Assembly (NCBI RefSeq): GCF_047496725.1
Contig: NC_132979.1
Location: 1,877,501 to 1,941,500 of the forward strand
Length of the DNA: 64,000 nt
Source of the DNA: Anoplolepis gracilipes
Taxonomy: Eukaryota > Arthropoda > Insecta > Hymenoptera > Formicidae
Reading direction: 5' to 3'
Part shown: positions 25,660 to 37,722 of the stretch, one piece after another
Layout of the letters: each line of letters begins with the position of its first letter
Position numbering within the stretch: the stretch's first letter is position 1
Notes under the pieces: generated by a model
What the model was told of the DNA's origin: nothing
What the model saw: only the letters and a program-made list of their open reading frames with translations
Database searches by the model: none
Translations under genes and position numbers: made by a program

Positions 25660-26160
25660 TACGTTCGTATGATGCTCCGCTCTTCTCCGGCAGCTGTTTC
25701 AGGACAAGGTCGCACCCGTTGCACTGAACACAGATCGTCGGCGACCTGGGGACTACCTCGCGCACAACAACACACCTCGCGGAGCGAGGGAACGAACCTC
25801 GCTCTTTCTCTCTCTCTCTCTCCTCTCAGCCGTCAGAGATTCAACCGCTCCGGTTTTCCGTGCCGAACGAAGTCATTCGTAATCTTTTACCGGGGGAGGA
25901 TAATGGCGAGAGAAAACCAACCCGACACTGTTCACTCGGCGCCGTTTGCCGCGCATCTGCTCTCCCGCTGCTGCGGCTGCGATCGCGGGACCCGCGCGGG
26001 GGGCGGGAGGCTCGGCGGCGCGAAAGGGTCGCCGCGCAAACGCGGCGACAAGTGTGCCGCCCTACCGTGGACCAATCGCAGGCCGTCCTCGCACGTCGAT
26101 GCGCACGGCACGTCGCTCGCGTCTCGCGTCTGCGTACAGGACGATTCACGAACTATATAG
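25660..26160 (-). promoter_or_regulatory. CpG-rich island with minus-strand splice donor
   Basis: This island has dense CpG and a CCAAT motif (ACCAATCGCAGG at about 26070). On the minus strand a consensus donor (CGAAC|GTAAGTCG) lies at about 25663, so 25664 upward could be a first noncoding exon. The tetraspanin gene is the nearest downstream minus-strand gene. Long open frames across the island on both strands are probably chance. Confidence 0.35.
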
Positions 26161-26994
26161 ATAGTCGAGCTGATGCATGGAAAATTGGAAACTTACTTAA
26201 TCGGCAACGGAAAGAACTGGGTTTTCCTTCATCCGTCCTGGTTTGTAAAATTTCAATCTTCGATCCAAATAAGTTGATACTGCCATATATTAAAATTCTG
26301 TATATATAATTTATGTAAAATAATTTATATAACATTATGTATAATTTGTTCTGTATATAATTAATATTTACAAGACTCTAGAGAATAAATGTGTGAATAA
26401 CAATTGTCCTGAAATTATCTTTATTATTTTAAGGATTTTTCATACTCCGATGTCACAGACCTTGCAGCCAGCTTCACGAAATAATTCCCGAGACGAGAAG
26501 ATTCTTCATGTAAAACACATATGATAGAGATTTGAAAAAGAAAATTCCATATCAGTTATTTAAAAGGAGATAACATTAGCGAAATGCACAATTGCAACTC
26601 ATCTTTGTAATTTATAACGTAAATTTATGAAACTCGAAGCTTTGTATATGTACGAGAGAAAAAACTGATAATAATGATAAAAGAGTGGTATGTATATGTA
26701 CGTATACACTATGATTTCGCGATACAATGAATAATTTTCATACTGCAATTGTATCAGAAATCATGATCTTTTACTCAGATTGACAACTAATTTGATTTCT
26801 ATCTTCATAAGTTATGTCAATAATAGATTAATAAATCGTATCTATAATATGCAAAATTTTGGTGGCGAACACATAAATGCAATTTTGTCAAAAACAATAT
26901 CACTTTATATTTTTGATTATTACACTTTATACTGGAATTCCTTATCTGAAGTAATTTAAAAATTTTTTAAACTCATTAAACATAAATCACATTA

Positions 26995-27117
26995 GGTCTG
27001 TCCGTTTTAGCTTAACTTGATGCACTAGTTCAGAGTTTATCTTTTTCCTTTTGCATTTTGGAAGAAGAAAGATAAACTCTGGACTAGTGCAGCCAGTTCA
27101 GCTAAAACGGACAGACC
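26995..27117. mobile_element. Short hairpin MITE with CATTA target duplication
   Basis: A 123-bp fold-back element has arms of about 55 bp beginning GGTCTGTCCGTTTTAGCT and ending AGCTAAAACGGACAGACC. The loop is near GCATTTTGG. Identical 5-bp CATTA sequences flank both ends (26990-26994 and 27118-27122), supporting transposition. Confidence 0.8.
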
Positions 27118-27278
27118 CATTATGTACTTGCAAACAGATGAACATTGATATTAATTAATTTATTAAATGTGCATCTGTGTAATCTTATAAAGTTATTATT
27201 TTCAAACATTTTTTAATGTATATTTATATATTTTAACTTATAATCAACACTAATAAAATGATAATTAGAACTGAATAT

Positions 27279-28345
27279 TCAATTGTATAATTTGGCTTTT
27301 TTTCGCATATGTAACGTTCCAGGATCATTAAAAAGAGCACACTCTTTTCGAAATGCAGTTTCCTTCAAATCATATATAAAATCGTTATTTAGAGGCTTCA
27401 TTCGATTACGTATAGGACGTTGGTGTTTCAAATTATCAAGCGTAGAAGACACTTCTGACATCGAGCAAGATGCTTCCTTAACTTCTTTGATAGGTGCACT
27501 ACTATTTTCATTATCATTTATACATTCCCTCGCATCGCTCTCAGCTTTTGCAGACTTATCAGAGTCTGTTTGCGCGATCGCATTTGTATCGCTTGAACCG
27601 AATATTACTTCCATCACCATTCGTTTAAGATCAGGATGAGCATCTAATTTTTCAAATCCATTATTCATCATATACTCTACCAAATTTGGTAGAGTATCTA
27701 CTATCACAGTTTTATTGCTTTCTTCTTCAGCAATATCTTGATTTTCAACATTTTTGTTTGATTCTTGTTGTGTGTGTTTATTTGTAGTAGTAACTTCATT
27801 TTGTACAACAATGTTTGAATTGTTTAAATCTGCAGGTATTTTCGACTGACAGGACGATGCAGTTAAATCCATAATGTTGGGATCATTCACTTTCTCCTCT
27901 CTGGACGCATTCACTACGTCAAGGACGATATTTTCATTACATGTATATTCATTCTGTGGTATTTCAATTACTAAATCTGCTATAATTGCACGATTGTTTT
28001 GCGCGTTATGTATTTTATTACAATGCGCGACGCAATCGCATTTGACGAAACATTTGAAATCGCACAACTTGCAACGATATCGATTCCAACCGATATGAAT
28101 TGCCATATGTCTACGTAGATTGGGCATGGATGTAAACTTTCGTTTACATAAAAGGCACTGCAGTTTCTGGAAGTTTGCGATGGTGGCTATTTTTTCCATT
28201 AGTAAAGTTTGACTCTTTTCATTCGACTGTACTGAAGATGGCAACTTGGAATTATCCTCCTGTACTTCAATCACATCTTTCTCTAAAATTTAACAAATCA
28301 ACAATTTGATTATTTTGATAAAATAAGGACAATATTAATAACTTA

Positions 28346-28415
<70 letters not shown>

Positions 28416-30855
28416 TTAAATTTACTTAAACAAAACATTTTTTCATTGCATTATTGAATGTAATTACAAATTAAATATTCCCACCTTTAAAATCAGCTAA
28501 TGGTATCTCATTAGATTGATGGCCTGATATTTCTTCCTTTTTACTTTCTATCTTTACAGCATTAATCTCACTTATATTTGTACATACAACTTCGGATGAT
28601 TGTGAATTTGTGTTGGACACAGAATTATCTCGAGTCTCAGTCTCAGAAGACAGTAATTCGCTATTATCGTCATTTTGTGTTATCGTTGTAATTTTATGAA
28701 GATCATTGTTATCCATATAATTAGTAAGATGATTAAGGTCTTTTTCTAGCATATCCCAATCTTCTTTACTAAGACTAGAAACATGTTGAACAAGAATGGA
28801 TGTTTCATTTTCCTCACAAATCTTGGGAGATGACGGTGCAGAGTGAACATCTAATATACATTCAATGCATTATATTATTAATTGATATATATTACCATTA
28901 ATTGTGTTATTAATGTTCAATATACATATTTTTTTACCAGATGACTTTATAGTTGCTGCATCAGAATCTTTTATTTCACACGATATATTATCAGATGTTG
29001 AGTCTGGTGATAAAGTTTTATTAGATTGTCCGATGATAGTTTCATTGTATGCAACAATTGGGGTTTGACAATTTTGCAAAGGAGTTGACAAAGCCGCTCT
29101 TATATTAAATCTCTTTTTACGCCTACCACTACTACTTTGAGGCTCTATAGTAGATTTTTTATGATTTATTGATTTCTACAAAAGATAAAATTATTATGTT
29201 TAATGTGTACTTTTCTGTTGATAAAAAAAATAATTAAAAAACATTGACAGAGAGAGTTTACCTGAGTTTTATTGCTATTCTTCATTGTTACATTTTCCAG
29301 AAAAGACACTTTAGTCACATGAGCATCCTCTAAATTTTCCATCGCAATTGTTTCTCTGTGAAATGCTTTTTCTTGAATATAAGGTCTTAATTTACGTACC
29401 TCTTCATTATTCTTTCTATGAACTGTAAATTAAAAATTATAAAGATAAATTATTTCAAATCTTTTTTTAGAAATGTTATAGTATTTAGAAACGTGCTAAA
29501 CTTTGGCAGCAAAAATAATATAAATTAATATCTATTTTATAATAATTACCTTTATATAAATGTCGATAAACGCTCCATGTATTTGCAAATGTAGCTGTAC
29601 AGAAAGGACAAGGATAACATAAGCGCTGAGATGTATGCAGTGTTTTCTTATGAACAGTTAATGTTTTCTTTGATGAAAATTTTGCATTACCTGTAAATAA
29701 AGACAAAGAAATTACTTAGGTTGGTTAAATATTTTATAATTGTCTTAAAAAATAAGAATTGTTGATTACATATTGTGCAAGCCAAGTTATTTGTAGATAA
29801 TCTATCTGCTAATAATTCATTCTCTTCATCGCTCATATCCATTTGAACAGCACTATCACTTTTTTCTAATTGATTTTCAAGTGCTTGTTTTTTTAATACG
29901 ATGGTATTCTGATCTGATGTATCTTGTAATTTTGTTACCTGAAAAATAATGTTACAATCAACATAGGAATAAAAATGTGTAATAATCACATGTGCGATGT
30001 AATTCTAGGTATACATTTTATTATTAATAGATAATAATAGATAATAATAGTGGTAATAAAGATAAATAATAAAGAATAATGGATTAATATAACACTTACT
30101 TGTTCTTTCATTAAATCTGCAGTATCAACGACTGTGTTTGATGATTTAACAGTTTGATATACTGCAGAACAGTTTGTGTTTATAGATTCCAAATAAATAT
30201 GTTGATTATCTAGAGTGTTAGAAATTGTGTCTCTTAGTTCACTGGAGACATTACTATTCATATTTTCTTCTCTTTTTTTGTTGAGCATATTTATTACAGT
30301 ACTGAGATCTTTTTTATGTGATTCTTTTGTTACTTGACTCCTAAGTATTCTATCATTCTTGATGTTGTCTTTAATTATTGTCCGCTCCGTCTTACACATT
30401 TGGATTATTGATTCTTTACTAGAGTGCTAAAAAATTGCAAAAATTGTCATACATATGATAAGATAACAGAAATGACAATATATAAACGAGTGATATTATC
30501 TACTTACCAAATTATGATTGTGCAATACATTTCTATGAAGTGTAATATTAAATTTATTCTTGCAATATACTCTTTTATGAGATATCAAATTTACAATACT
30601 CCTGAATAAGCTGTGACAAGTACGGCACTCGTATATAATATTGCATTCATAGGATAAGATAGATTTAACCTCGTCAGTGCCATTCTCTAGGAGCTTACTA
30701 ACTTGGCAAAGATCAGATACACTTGTATCAATTGGTTTTTGCAAGTTGGATAAATCAGGACTAATTGTACTATTCGTATCCTTGCTAGAAAGTTTTACTT
30801 TGCCAAATTTCTCATTCTTCTTCTTGCTCTTACCCTTGGTCTGTATAGATTTCAT
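27279..30855 (-). CDS. Five-finger C2H2/C2HC zinc-finger protein
   Basis: Eight exons in transcript order: 30508-30855, 30100-30426, 29770-29938, 29550-29690, 29262-29422, 28938-29175, 28485-28850 and 27279-28282. They sum to 918 codons with all junction phases matching, giving 917 residues. The ATG at 30855 follows directly after an acceptor, so an untranslated first exon lies upstream. Fingers: a C2HC finger at 77-98 (Cys77, Cys80, His93, Cys98); two C2H2 fingers near 279-300 and 305-331, each split by an intron; and a pair at 626-675. Long acidic, Ser/Asn-rich linkers with no visible domain separate them. A basic run (RRKKR) in the exon at 28938-29175 may be a nuclear signal. The arrangement suggests a nuclear DNA- or RNA-binding protein. 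Targets and orthologue are unknown. It is divergent from UQCC1. Confidence 0.9.
28363..28412. repeat. (AT)n microsatellite after poly-A
   Basis: A poly-A run followed by (TA)n inside the last intron of the zinc-finger gene. Confidence 0.9.
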
Positions 30856-31767
30856 TTTCTGAAAATACAAGTACTTCAATCAATATATATATATATATAT
30901 CTTTAAAGCCTTTACAGACTTTTAAGTACAATTATAATTTAAAGCCTTTCTTGTGATACACCTAATAAATTTGAGTGGTTCATATGATGTTATTTACTAC
31001 AAATCTCTGACAATATTTACATCTGATTTTTTTTTACACTATTCATTGCATAACACTTGGGATATTTGTAATAATGTATCTAGAAAGTTTGTGCGGAAAA
31101 TTTGTCCGATAAAAATCATCCTGGTGGAAATGTAAAGAGATTCTTAACATAACTGCCATATGAAATTCATCCAATTTAATGAGCTTACACGTACATAATA
31201 TATATAAATATGTATAGAATTCAAAGAAACTTACTGATATAAATCATACCCTAAGCGCTGCCCCCTAAAATATAACGCTTGCAAAATCAGTAGAGCGTCT
31301 TCCGATCTATATTCGTACAACAGAGCGTACGATTATCGGGCGTCCGAAAAAATCCGCGGAAGCGTAATGTTTTTTTCAGACAGAGGTGCCACAGTGTACA
31401 GAGATACGAGGGACGAGCGCGTGTCTCTCCTTCATTTTACTCGCCAGCCTCGACGTTCATCTCTTGCATGTCGGCCGATTTCAAAAGATTATTAGTGGCT
31501 TTAATGGATTCAAGCGACTACGCGCGACTCTATGCACCTACGGTAGAGAAATTCCTTGTTAAATGCCGCCGCGCGTATCACGAATCTCATTCATTGCGCC
31601 GACCTCCATTTTTCCCCAAGTGCAAGTTCCCCCGTTTACCGTTTGGCAAAAATTTGACGAGCAGCACTTTAGTTATGCCTGCGTCTGTAAACGCATGTCT
31701 CTGTCACTCTGTCGTTCCCGGTTCCCGTCCTCGTGCCGGCGAGAGCAATTAGGATATTTATATCGAG
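30856..31767. promoter_or_regulatory. Shared upstream region of zinc-finger gene and UQCC1
   Basis: Only about 0.9 kb separates the two divergent start codons. The part at about 31280-31450 is GC-richer and contains no supported coding exon. The + frame at 31468-31752 ends before the UQCC1 ATG and is best read as 5' leader. A minus-strand donor (ATATCA|GTAAGT, about 31229-31234) could end the untranslated first exon of the zinc-finger gene. Confidence 0.5.
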
Positions 31768-33355
31768 ATGTTTGCCACACGGATATTTTCCCCGTTCAAG
31801 GTACGCTTATGTCACTTGTCAATGATTTATTGATACATGTAACCTCCTGTAATTATATACATCTCAATACACTTTTCTAAGTACTTGTCTGATAAGTTGA
31901 AATGTTAGGTTTCACATTATTGTAAAGCGTTTTATATAATGTATCTACATATATTTTTACCAATACGTATTTTTCAGAGCTCGACGTTAAAGCTGACGCA
32001 AAGGGTACTTCAGATTCATGAAGATCTTAGTACTGCCAGACTAGCATTATCAACAGCTTCTACGATGCATCTACTAAAACCTAAGAGTATCCATACAACA
32101 TCTGTACATAGTGCCTCTACAATTGGAGTTATACGGCCCGTAGGATTTATAGAAAGAACGCTAAAAAAAATTGGCCTTTTAGATGTCCAGAAATATGTAA
32201 TTATAATTTTTAATATACTCTAAGCTTTATTTATCACTTTAAAATAGATATAGCGCGTGTATATTATAGCTTGTTGTTACAAAATGATATGAAATGTTTC
32301 TAGTTTGGACTAAAATATTTAAATTTATTAATGATTTATTTAATTTATTACAGAGATATATGGCAATTGGCAATCATGTATATGAAGTAGTAATGGCACA
32401 AATAGATTATCCTTTTTTCTATAAACGTAAGTGTTTTTTTCCTGGTAATAAATTTCTTCTTATATTTTATTTCTGGTATACTGAATTGATCATACAACTT
32501 AAAATATATTTTTTAAGATTATTTTTTAAGATTAACATTTAAATATTTATTTATTTTCTTTAATAATTGTGATTGAATTAAAAATTATTATTAATAAATC
32601 TATATTTCTTACATATTTAATATATCTTAATTCTTTTACAATCTATGTTTTTAATTTAAACCTGTTTTCGATAGATTTCAACATGGCAGATACTTTTTTC
32701 TCATGGTTTCTGGTGACAGAACTTCATGTATGGATGATAATGGTTCGCTACATGGCTGAAGGTAATGCTGGCAAAATAGTCAGAAATAGTGTAGTATCTA
32801 CACTATGGCAAGACACAAATGCCAGGGCAGAAAATCTCGGTGTAAGTAACATTATACTTTTAGTGCATATCATATATTTTTCCACACATATTTATCATAG
32901 TTCTGATTATCATAGTTACTGATTATTAAAAATGTCAATTGCAGAAAATCACTGAAAAACTTCGAAATCAGCAAATAAAAGAATTGTCAGAGCAATTCCA
33001 TGCTGCTTTAATTGGTTATGATGAAGGTATACAATCTGATGATAAAGTATTAGCAGGAGCATTATGGAGGAGATTCTTTCATTTGGAATGCAATAATCCA
33101 GAACATGTTGAAACCCTTATTATTTATGTTAGGAAACAGGTAAGATTTAATAATGTATAATATTTAGTAATTTATATCATTAATCAAAATAATTTGCCAT
33201 AATTTATGGCTGTACAAAAATTTCTTCTTAACACACTTCGTTTTTTATTCATTTTACAGATCTGTTTATTTGATAATTTACCATCTCATGAAATTTTAAC
33301 GAAACCTGCTTTAAAGTTAATAGACATAAAAGATGTATGTAAGCACCAATATTAA
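31768..33355 (+). CDS. UQCC1: UQCC1, complex III assembly factor (CBP3 homologue)
   Basis: Six exons: 31768-31800, 31978-32196, 32354-32426, 32675-32841, 32945-33139 and 33260-33355. They total 261 codons (260 residues) with matching phases. The N-terminus MFATRIFSPFK is Arg/Lys- and Phe-containing without acids, as expected of a mitochondrial presequence. The body carries the ubiquinol-cytochrome c chaperone domain: a MADTFFSWFLVTELHVWM stretch near 126-143 and a later GYDEGIQSDDKVLAGALWRRFF stretch are close to conserved UQCC1/CBP3 motifs. The family stabilises newly made cytochrome b on the mitochondrial ribosome for complex III assembly. A polyadenylation signal AATAAA lies at 33467-33472. 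The gene is tail-to-tail with sphingomyelinase copy A. Confidence 0.92.
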
Positions 33356-33625
33356 TTATTTTTTGCATAATCTTAACAGATATATTTAATAGATAATAGA
33401 TATCGAAATCTATACTTGTAAATATACAGATCCATACAATGAAAAATTATTGTAAAAAAGTGTAGTAATAAATATAGAACGTTATTTTTTCGTAAAATGC
33501 TATTTTTTCTTTAGAAATTTGTTTACAGTATTTTCATTACAAGATAAAATACTGCAGCAAGTCAAATCAATAACTATGTATAATTAAAAAACTGAGATAC
33601 TACCACGGATTCTCAAATAACATAT

Positions 33626-34046
33626 TTAATTGCAATATGTTGGGTAATCCCCTAGGGTTGTAATTATACGACACACGTAAGCTTTCTTCTTGCATTTCGT
33701 ATCGCACTCTTTCTCCAGTGATGGGTCAGCACGTTTGAAAAAGTTCCTAAATTAATTATTATTGAATGAGAAACAAAATATAAATTTAATAGACATTTTG
33801 TATAAATCTCTATATATGTTACCTGTAATAGCGAGTTAACAGATCGTCATCGCGTGTTAATTTAGTTAGCCAACTCTGTAACGAATCATACGTCAAGTCG
33901 GGAATGTCATATTCTTCCTTAAACGAATACGATTTATACCATGGCGGCCGTTGGGTAGCGTACTCGTTTGCTAAAGTTAAATTGTAAATCCAGGTCTCTA
34001 TATCTTTTACTGTCTGTAATAGTTTTAGCATATGTTATTAATATAC

Positions 34047-34090
<44 letters not shown>

Positions 34091-34096
34091 TAAATA

Positions 34097-34157
<61 letters not shown>

Positions 34158-34705
34158 TTTAAGAGTTTGATAAAAAGACACTTACATAATTTTTACTATC
34201 AACAATATATAACTTATAATTGGGATTTAATTGCGAGAAGGCAGTTGCGCTACCGCCGTTCCAAGCAACATTATTTACTGTCGTATTATTATCATCGTTA
34301 CTATAAAACAACTGTACTTCGTCATTATGTGTATGGCCGTTAAATTGCGCTCTAATAATTCGAGCGAATCTGTCTACAATTTTAAGATATTGCCTTTTCC
34401 ATGAAACTTGACATTCATTATTGGCGGGGATGTGCGCCAATATATGCACTAACTCGCCGTCTTTTTCGGCCTGTAAAAGCGTATCTGCTAACCACTGCAA
34501 TTGACCATCAGGATCTTTTGGTTGATACCACAGCCACCTGAAAATTGTTCTTTATTAAATGAAAGATAATCAATATATTTAATTGTATGTCTTAAGATAT
34601 TTATATCTTATAATGTTTTTAAAATAAAATGAGTACATGATAATCTAAATATATAATTATGTATCTAATAGATAGAAAATCTCTGATATAAACATACACA
34701 AACAC

Positions 34706-34798
<93 letters not shown>

Positions 34799-36462
34799 AT
34801 ATGTACTATTTATTTATTTTGTAAATATTCTAAATTTTGATAAACATTTACAAAATTATTGATAAAATAAGTAAATATCCACATATTTATCAAGACTGAT
34901 TTACGTGTTATATATATTCTATATAATGTTCTAATTTTTTTTGTCTCCATAAGGTTTTTGATTTTTTTAATTATTCTTTAGATCATCGCGTAAATGCATT
35001 CTTTTGAAGAAGAAAAGCAAGAAACAAATATTATTATAAATCAATTGTTAAATAAAACTAAAAAATTGATGTAGACTCACCAGTTGTAATTATAGCATAC
35101 GTTACTATTTAATGCTATAATTCTAAATCCTTTTTTAGGTGTAAACGTATAATAGCCGCCTTGTAGAATAGTAGAACGAGTAGATTCTGGTAACCATCCC
35201 AAATCGATCCATAAATGAGTCATCAAGTTATAAAGCCAATGTATGCTTATCTCGTTATCAGTGATAGTTGCAGGCGCGTATCTAAAATTTCATAAAAGAA
35301 TTAATATCTAAAAATTCGAGGATGTAAATGAAAATTCTAACAAAAGATCTATAGATATATCTGTACATAAACAATTAGAAATCTTACAAATTTACAGGCT
35401 GTGCCTCATGGTTACCCAAAATAGGATATACAGGTATATTTCTGAATGTTTCATAAATTTTAGAATAAGTTTTATTAATACTCTCGATATTTCCCTCCAA
35501 AGTGGTTTCCCAAATACCATGATCTACTACATCACCAGTGAAATAAACATAAGAGATATTCTGTAAATTAAAATTCAAAGCAATGGCATAAATTGTTGAC
35601 AAGAATTACAAATAAATATACCATATAGATTTTTTTCGCATACCTGATGTGTAGCTCTAATGTATTCTAAAACATCAACAACGGCATGCCACGGGCTATC
35701 GCAAGAATTATAATCCCCCCAGTAACCTGCCACTTTATTACTTGTATTCGTACTATTTTGTCCTTTTTGACAACATAATGGTTCATTGCAGTACGCGTTA
35801 CCGTAAGGTTCGTAGTTGGGATCATAATGGATATCTGTTATTTGCACTATATTTATAATCTCCTCGCTCTCTTCAGGCTCGATTAATTTTGGTGGGCCAC
35901 TATCAATATTGACTGTCCAATTGAACTCGGCATCATTAAGCGGACAAGATTGTGATTCCAATACAACTCCGCAAATTGTGGACGCTGTTAAATTTGGTTT
36001 TGCATCTACGATATATAAAATTGTTGGCTGCAAACGAAAGAGATTCAAAGATAAGATCTAATATATATATAATGATAAAAGATATCATGATAAAGTCAGC
36101 ACGAAAGAAACATACACGGAGAAAATTTTTTTAATATTAAAAATTACTATGGTATGTATAGTAACTGCTGGACCATTAGGATCATTTCAAGTTAAAATGT
36201 TATATAAAACTGTAAAAATTGACGTAATTGACGTAATCACACAGTTACTATACATACCATATTAATTTTGAATATAAAATTTGTATGTCCAGTACGAATC
36301 ATAAAATTCAAAAAAAAAATTTTTTTAAATAGAATTAAAATTATGTCAATTTTTACAGTTTTAGATAGCATTTTAACTTGAAATGATCCTAATGGACCAC
36401 AGTTACTATACATACCATAATAATTTTTAATATAAAATTTTTTTCTGTATATATATATACAT

Positions 36463-36517
<55 letters not shown>

Positions 36518-36608
36518 ATGTATATATTATATATTGATAATAACACCATAAAAATTTTCAATTTTTACATTATTTTATTCATATATGTATAATATATGTA
36601 TATATACT

Positions 36609-36645
<37 letters not shown>

Positions 36646-37680
36646 GAGTATGATTATTTAATTATATAATACTTACCAAATTGAGAGTCACCGTACCATT
36701 GCAAACTTGCTGGGTTTCAATATTCAACGAATTACAAAGTTTAATTACATAAGATTTTATTTCATCTCCTGACATGCCTTTTCTACGCAAATCTATGAAA
36801 GTATTTAAAATGGAGCGACATACTATGCAAATTGCCGTGCTACTGTTATCGGTAAAACTACGCCAATCCGCATGGTGTAAACTAGTCGGAATAGTTAGAT
36901 TATTGACCAAATGTTTAAATTCCTCAGACTCTTCTCCTGTGTTTACCCAATTATTAATTGCATTGGTAAAGCGTGATACTATCTCATCTGCAAAATATAA
37001 ATATTCTCGTTATTTTTTAGCTCAAACTATATTTTTTATCTCATATATTTTATAATGATAAATAATAGTATAATAAAATATAATAATAAAAATATAAAGT
37101 TATATATTTTTATATTTTAATGCTTTTTTGTTCTTGTATATGACAGATTAATTTTTAGAGTTCTAAATTGAATTAAAATCTACTTGAACATTCTATCATA
37201 TCTACTACTTAAATCTAATTACATTCTGATCTAATTAGGATGGATATTTGTGAGATATATTTTTCTGCAATGTATGTGCGTATGTATGCGTTAGATTTTG
37301 ATTGATGAAAACCAACAATTGATAATTTTAATCTTTATAATGACATTGTCAAGACCACTTTTGCATATTTTGTTGTCAATAATGTATAACTTGATTAATG
37401 AACAAATAAATGTGTTAGCTTAGCTTGATTGATGAAAACCAGCAATTGATAATTTTAATCTTTATAGTGACATTGTTAAGGCCACTTTTGCATATTTTGT
37501 TGTCAACAATGTATAACTTGATTAATGAACAAACGCAATAATAATTTTAATTTAACTTTTTAATGGCTCAAAAAATATTGTATATATTTTTTTTTAATAA
37601 TAATAATAAATAACAGGAAATAGAATAATAGGAAATAATTTATCGTTGATAAATATGTACATATATGTTTTATATACATA

Positions 37681-37722
<42 letters not shown>

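Larger units (their letters stand above)
13871..27278. other. 13-kb stretch without a recognised coding gene
   Basis: No protein family is recognised. The stretch probably holds noncoding 5' exons, introns and promoters of the tetraspanin gene, whose first coding exon ends at 13870. It contains homopolymer and dinucleotide runs (for example poly-A at about 17172-17194, 17839-17862 and 18805-18832, and (GT)n at 18057-18098), three MITE-like elements at 20.35, 21.93 and 23.12 kb, one hairpin MITE at 26995-27117, and two GC-rich islands. Minus-strand donor-like GTGAGT and GTAAGT sites occur at about 16453-16458 and 25658-25663. Confidence 0.5.

Noticed and set aside
25399..26309. Long + and - strand open frames (up to about 250 codons)
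   Set aside because: They run through (GA)n/(CT)n tracts and a CpG island, are open on both strands at once, and show no recognisable domain. GC-rich DNA has few stop codons.
31468..31880. Two + strand open frames upstream of UQCC1
   Set aside because: They precede or overlap the UQCC1 leader in other frames. The ATG at 31768 with MFATRIFSPFK joins the chaperone exon in phase, so these are upstream frames at most.
34032..34343. 103-codon + strand frame rich in Tyr and Ile
   Set aside because: It translates (TA)n and is antisense to sphingomyelinase A exon 6.
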